Under the pieces are notes generated by a model. That model did no database searches and was not told where the DNA came from. It was given only the letters and a program-made list of their open reading frames with translations. From an uncultured Eggerthellaceae bacterium (lineage in GTDB: Bacteria > Actinomycetota > Coriobacteriia > Coriobacteriales > Eggerthellaceae), in contig CAJURX010000005.1 in assembly GCA_910589125.1 (NCBI GenBank), positions 62,001-126,000 of the forward strand: a stretch of 64,000 bases of DNA, written 5' to 3'. Positions 60,571-64,000 of the stretch are shown one piece after another. Each line of letters opens with the position of its first letter. Positions within the stretch are counted from its first letter, which is position 1. Position numbers and translations under genes: made by a program.

Positions 60571-60766
60571 GCTCTCCTCCTCTGCCCTTCGCAAGCAATG
60601 CAAGTTTTCACACCTTGAATATTAGATAAATTCGCAAAGAACGAGGAACTGGCAGAGAAAGCTCACACTGACCATGAAGATCATCTTCAGCTGCACCCGC
60701 ACGCTCGGCACGATACGGCCATACCTGCAAACAAAAGCACTGCACAAAATGTCATCGAAAATCGAC

Positions 60767-61106
60767 TACCCTAGGACCTCAGTTGCTAAGTCCGAGCTTT
60801 TTATGTCGTCCTGCTCCGTTTCCATCAATCCTTTGACCTGCCTCGCAAACGGTCCAACTTCGCGAGCGTCATGCAGCACAACATCTTTTACTTTCAAAGC
60901 GTGCTGACGATCGAATCCTTGATGAGGCGCCTTGCTATTTCAACAGTCCCTCCATCTGGAACCGACAAACGCTTCATCGCAATTTCCTCTTCTTTTGAAA
61001 GGATGCCTACTCCACTCTCGCTATAGAGCACAGCTCTGCGGCGTTCAACAGGCAAATGCGCATCAGCGATGCAGCTCAACATGGAATCTGCCTCATAGAC
61101 ACCCAT
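60767..61106 (-). pseudogene. Possible frameshifted small gene
   Basis: ATG 61106 opens a frame to a stop at 60894 (SKEEEIAMKRLSVPDGGTVE, then IARRLIKDSIV). Shifting one base at about 60905 continues as RQHALKVKDVVLHDAREVGP, then FARQVKGLMETEQDD, to a stop at 60767. Together this makes a smooth protein of about 113 residues. Either an inactivating frameshift or a sequencing error is possible. Function unknown. The rest of 60571-60766 shows nothing recognisable. Confidence 0.35.
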
Positions 61107-61384
61107 CTTGCTGACTAACTCCGCATAGTTACCCTAAGAGCAAGTGACATGGCAACAGATTCCGACGCATTGTAGATTCACGTGAACACGACACAACTAT
61201 CAGCGCAAGCCTCACGCGCCCCTACCCCTAGAGAATCTACAAAGCCCAAACACGCTCAAAGCACTCGCTTGAACGCGCAGTGCTCATAGAGAGGTCTTTA
61301 TCATTGAAGAACATATCGTCATACACTGCACCACTCTTCTAATACCTTCCCCCCGGTAGAGCAAATTTTTCTCTTTGCATTATA

Positions 61385-61413
61385 TTTATCACTAATTTAT
61401 CATTTATTTATCA
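61385..61413 (+). promoter_or_regulatory. Three phased TTTATCA direct repeats
   Basis: TTTATCA begins at 61385, 61396 and 61407, exactly 11 bp apart, 24 bp before the AlbA_2 gene start. Repeats on one helix face suggest cooperative binding, perhaps by the encoded protein. The remaining gap 61107-61384 has an AT-rich promoter but no gene I can support. Confidence 0.5.
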
Positions 61414-61436
61414 TACGAGACAGAGAAGGAAGCACA

Positions 61437-62900
61437 ATGGCCTCTGAAACAATGGAGATCATATATCAGCTCACGGGATATCCCGCTGAAACGGAATGGC
61501 TTGAGTTCAAGCAAAGCATGAACAATGCACAAGCTGTCGGAAAAGACATAAGCGCTCTCGCCAATGCTGCAGCATACCATGAGCGTCCTTATGCCTATAA
61601 GATTTGGGGTGTTGAAAACGAATCCCGCGAGTTGGTCGGGACCTCTTTTAAGCCCTTGGAAACCAAAGCACAGGGCAACCAAGATTTGGAGATCTGGCTC
61701 AGGCACCAACTAACACCTAACGCCAACTATGAATTCATTACCCTTCAGGACGAAGAAAAAGAATTCGTCGTATTGAAGATTGCGGCTGCAAAAAACCACC
61801 CTGTACGATTCCAATCTTCCACCTACATTCGAGAAGGCAGTTCCACCACCCAACTCAAACCCGCCTCTGAAAAAGAGGCTGAATTATGGCGAAGACTGCA
61901 GCAGTCGGATTTCGAACATGGAATCGCCCGCCAGAGCCTATCCTTTGAAGAGGTCGAAGAGCTTCTCGATATAAGCTCTTACTTTAGCTTGGTTAGAATC
62001 CAGCAGCCTGCTCAGATAGAATCAGTATTGGATGCATTAGTGCGTCAAGAGCTCCTCATAAGGCAAGATGATGGCCTGCTGTCCATCACGAACCTGGGAG
62101 CTATCTTGATTGCGAAGAGACTAAGCGACTTCCCCTCACTGAGAAAGCGCCGCCTTCGCTTTGTAAGGTTCTTGGGGAATGGCAAGACAGACATCATCGA
62201 AGATGTCTTCTTCGAAAAGGGGTACGCTCTCACTCTTCCAGAAGCCCAGGACCGCATCATTGCCGCTTCTGATCAACAAGATATCCAAGAGGGAGCATTT
62301 CGGCGCATTCGCTCCACATTCCCTGAGCGCGCTGTTCGCGAACTGCTTTCTAATTTGGTAATCCATCAAGACCTGAACGACAATACGCAATCTCCGGAGG
62401 TCCATCTTTTCAATAATAGAATCGAATTCACCAATCCAGGAACAATGCTCGTACCTCGAGACAGAATCGTTAATGCGCAACCAAAAACCCGTAATGCCGC
62501 TCTTGTGAACATACTACGCCAAATGGATTTATGCGAAGAAGAAGGAACGGGCTGGGATCGCATCATAGAGGACTGCGAAGCGCGTCATATTATGGCACCT
62601 GCTATTTCCAGCGAAGAGGGCTCAGGAACGCAAGTGATCCTATATGCTGGTAGCCCTTATCAAAAAATGACCAAAAAAGAGCGAATGGCTGCAGCGTATT
62701 GGCACGCATGTCTCATGGTTACTCAATTCTCCGCCCTCACGAACACATCTCTTCGAGAGCGTTTTGGTCTTTCTTCGGAACAGAAAAACATCGTTTCGAT
62801 ATCCAGGCTTATACGAGAATGCTGCAACGAAGGGCTTATTAGAGAAGAGGATCCAGATGCAGGTAATCGCAGTATGAGATATCTTCCCTCTTGGGCATGA
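61437..62900 (+). CDS. AlbA_2/Schlafen-like ATP-binding protein
   Basis: A 487-residue protein. The N-terminus is an AlbA_2 (Schlafen-type) domain (ETEWLEFKQS near 18-27, VLKIAAAKNHPVRF, YIREGSST). A GHKL-like ATPase region follows (EGAFRRIRSTFPERAVRELLS, then VIHQDL; GTGWDRII as the late box), then a C-terminal winged-helix region. Proteins of this plan (COG2865) are predicted regulators and are also found in phage-defence islands. AAGGAAG precedes the ATG. Three 11-bp-spaced repeats lie upstream. Confidence 0.8.
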   Translation: MASETMEIIYQLTGYPAETEWLEFKQSMNNAQAVGKDISALANAAAYHERPYAYKIWGVENESRELVGTSFKPLETKAQGNQDLEIWLRHQLTPNANYEFITLQDEEKEFVVLKIAAAKNHPVRFQSSTYIREGSSTTQLKPASEKEAELWRRLQQSDFEHGIARQSLSFEEVEELLDISSYFSLVRIQQPAQIESVLDALVRQELLIRQDDGLLSITNLGAILIAKRLSDFPSLRKRRLRFVRFLGNGKTDIIEDVFFEKGYALTLPEAQDRIIAASDQQDIQEGAFRRIRSTFPERAVRELLSNLVIHQDLNDNTQSPEVHLFNNRIEFTNPGTMLVPRDRIVNAQPKTRNAALVNILRQMDLCEEEGTGWDRIIEDCEARHIMAPAISSEEGSGTQVILYAGSPYQKMTKKERMAAAYWHACLMVTQFSALTNTSLRERFGLSSEQKNIVSISRLIRECCNEGLIREEDPDAGNRSMRYLPSWA

Positions 62901-63216
62901 TCTTAAATCTTTTATTTGCTGCGAAAAAACAATTCAGAGCATGAACCTGCAGATCATCCACAAACAGCCCGTTCAGAGCATCACTGGCTTGCGCTTCTTA
63001 TTTATCGATCATTAACAACGCCAAGGACATCATTCACGCATCGGCCACCCCAGCCAAAAGTGATTTCAAATGGTCATCAATAGCACCGACATGATCACCA
63101 AGCTGACCCAGAAGCAGCCTTTATCATGGGATCAACGTTGATCTGCTACGGATGCCATTTCTCTTGCCTTTCACCACGCGTGCTATCATCCTGGCCGAAC
63201 GAGGAGAAGGGATCCC
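62901..63216. other. Gene-free AT-richer stretch
   Basis: Between the AlbA_2 gene and carbonic anhydrase. No ORF, tRNA or clear terminator can be supported. The carbonic anhydrase promoter should lie close to its right end. Confidence 0.5.
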
Positions 63217-63822
63217 ATGACAGCACAGCACGCCCTCTACACCGCTGACGACTTCGATGCCGATGCGCACGTCTCCCCCGCAGACGCACTCGCGCGGCTC
63301 GAGGAGGGGAACCGCATCTACGTCGAGGCTCTAGACCACGAACGCGACCTCTCCCCTGAGCGCATCATGAACCTGTTCGAACACGGCCAAAAGCCCTTCG
63401 CCACGATCATCACATGCGCAGACTCGCGCATCGTGCCGGAGCACATCTTCATGACTGGACTCGGAGAGGCATTCGTCATCCGCATCGCAGGCAACGTCAT
63501 CGGACCCATCGAAGCAGCCAGCGCCGTCTACGCGTGCGAGCACCTGCACACGCGCCTTCTGCTCGTGCTCGGGCACACCCATTGCGGCGCCATCAAGGCA
63601 GCGCTCGAAGGCGAGCGCGGACCGCTCGCGCCCATCACGGAGCAGATCGCGACTGCCATCGGAGACGAGAGCGACCCATACCAGGCAAGCGTCCTGAATG
63701 CCACCGCAGCCATCCAGCGCCTTCGCGGCGAATCAGAGCTCCGCACCCTAGAGCATGACGGCGCGCTCCAGATCAAGGGCGCCATCTACCATACCCATTG
63801 CGGCGTCGTGGATTTCCTCTAG
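63217..63822 (+). CDS. Beta-class carbonic anhydrase
   Basis: A 201-residue zinc enzyme interconverting CO2 and bicarbonate. The zinc ligands and Asp/Arg dyad are in ITCADSRIVPE and GHTHCGAIKAA (CxDxR...HxxC). GTP-like IAGNVIGP and the N-terminal helix DALARLEEGNRIYV match the family. SD GAGGAGAAGG precedes ATG 63217. The length is normal for the class. It is distinct from the gamma-class protein at 57205. Confidence 0.92.
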   Translation: MTAQHALYTADDFDADAHVSPADALARLEEGNRIYVEALDHERDLSPERIMNLFEHGQKPFATIITCADSRIVPEHIFMTGLGEAFVIRIAGNVIGPIEAASAVYACEHLHTRLLLVLGHTHCGAIKAALEGERGPLAPITEQIATAIGDESDPYQASVLNATAAIQRLRGESELRTLEHDGALQIKGAIYHTHCGVVDFL

Positions 63823-63918
63823 CTGACGGACCGGGCGAGAGCAGCCGGGGGCCGCAAGGCGCAAGCAACCAAACACGATCCGCAAAGCGTGCCCACAAGC
63901 GCCAAGCACAAGGCGCGG

Positions 63919-64000
63919 TCACTCCGCTTCGCGAGCTGCGTCCCTCTCCTCAGCCGCCTCGGTAGCCACGAGCATCTGAGAGAACATGGATGCCGTCTGA
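63919..64000 (-). CDS. C-terminal end of a minus-strand gene
   Basis: The frame reads in from the window edge and ends TASMFSQMLVATEAAEERD, then AAREAE, before TGA at 63919-63921. Helical, acidic, Ala-rich. Only 26 codons are visible, so no assignment is possible. Confidence 0.4.
   Translation of the reverse strand, partial: QTASMFSQMLVATEAAEERDAAREAE

Noticed and set aside
1..64000. CRISPR array
   Set aside because: No regularly spaced repeat-spacer pattern and no cas gene were seen.

Overview
The window (about 60% GC) looks like a chromosomal segment of an Eggerthellaceae-type Coriobacteriia (Slackia/Denitrobacterium/Eggerthella relatives). This is an inference from several features seen together: multiple cytoplasmic molybdopterin oxidoreductases paired with small 4Fe-4S proteins and OxlT-like MFS carriers, two LuxR regulators with a roughly 12-helix membrane domain, C69 and other intracellular peptidases with APC permeases, a SpoVA-like protein, and an asaccharolytic gene repertoire. 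The species cannot be fixed from the sequence alone.

Layout. 1-8.3 kb: the 5' part of argC (minus, TTG start, runs off the left edge), a GshA-type ligase, an FKBP isomerase, an unrecognised protein, a small membrane protein plus a SpoVA-like protein, an EF-G-like GTPase and a short membrane-anchored HTH protein. 8.4-12.9 kb: an MtaD-like deaminase, tRNA-Ala(GGC), a RelB-like/PIN toxin-antitoxin pair, a ZIP metal transporter and a DUF362 protein. 13.1-23.5 kb: a peptide and amino-acid utilisation cluster (C1 PepC, C45-like Ntn hydrolase, cytosolic S10 carboxypeptidase, two APC permeases, divergent C69 dipeptidase). 23.5-31.1 kb: a BioB-like radical SAM enzyme, DUF4418, and a gene string joining a NitT/TauT importer (two permeases, one ATPase, a Tat-lipoprotein binding protein) to an FtsX/MacB-type permease-ATPase pair.

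31.1-34.5 kb: a class II Fic gene flanked by two roughly 290-bp imperfect direct repeats whose hairpins show compensatory changes, then an operon of FKBP, zinc-ribbon, Hda-like AAA+ and small acidic protein. 34.5-49.9 kb: three molybdoenzyme/4Fe-4S pairs, two MFS carriers, a 29-codon ORF, two membrane LuxR regulators and a second zinc-ribbon. The 4Fe-4S genes at 37.6 and 43.5 kb are identical over about 352 bp. Together these look like dehydroxylase- or reductase-type respiratory modules with dedicated transport and sensing, substrates unknown.

50.1-58.8 kb: a solute-binding lipoprotein and hybrid histidine kinase pair, a DUF5692-like membrane protein with TetR, a DNA-deoxyinosine glycosylase, a TipAS-type MerR regulator, gamma carbonic anhydrase and a HAD phosphatase. 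58.9-63.2 kb: an AT-richer island of poorly conserved, partly frameshifted genes and an AlbA_2/ATPase-type protein with phased direct repeats in its promoter. 63.2 kb to the end: beta carbonic anhydrase and the C-terminus of a minus-strand gene. A short hairpin repeat (GTAGGGGCGCAG...CTGCGCCC) occurs at least five times across the window.
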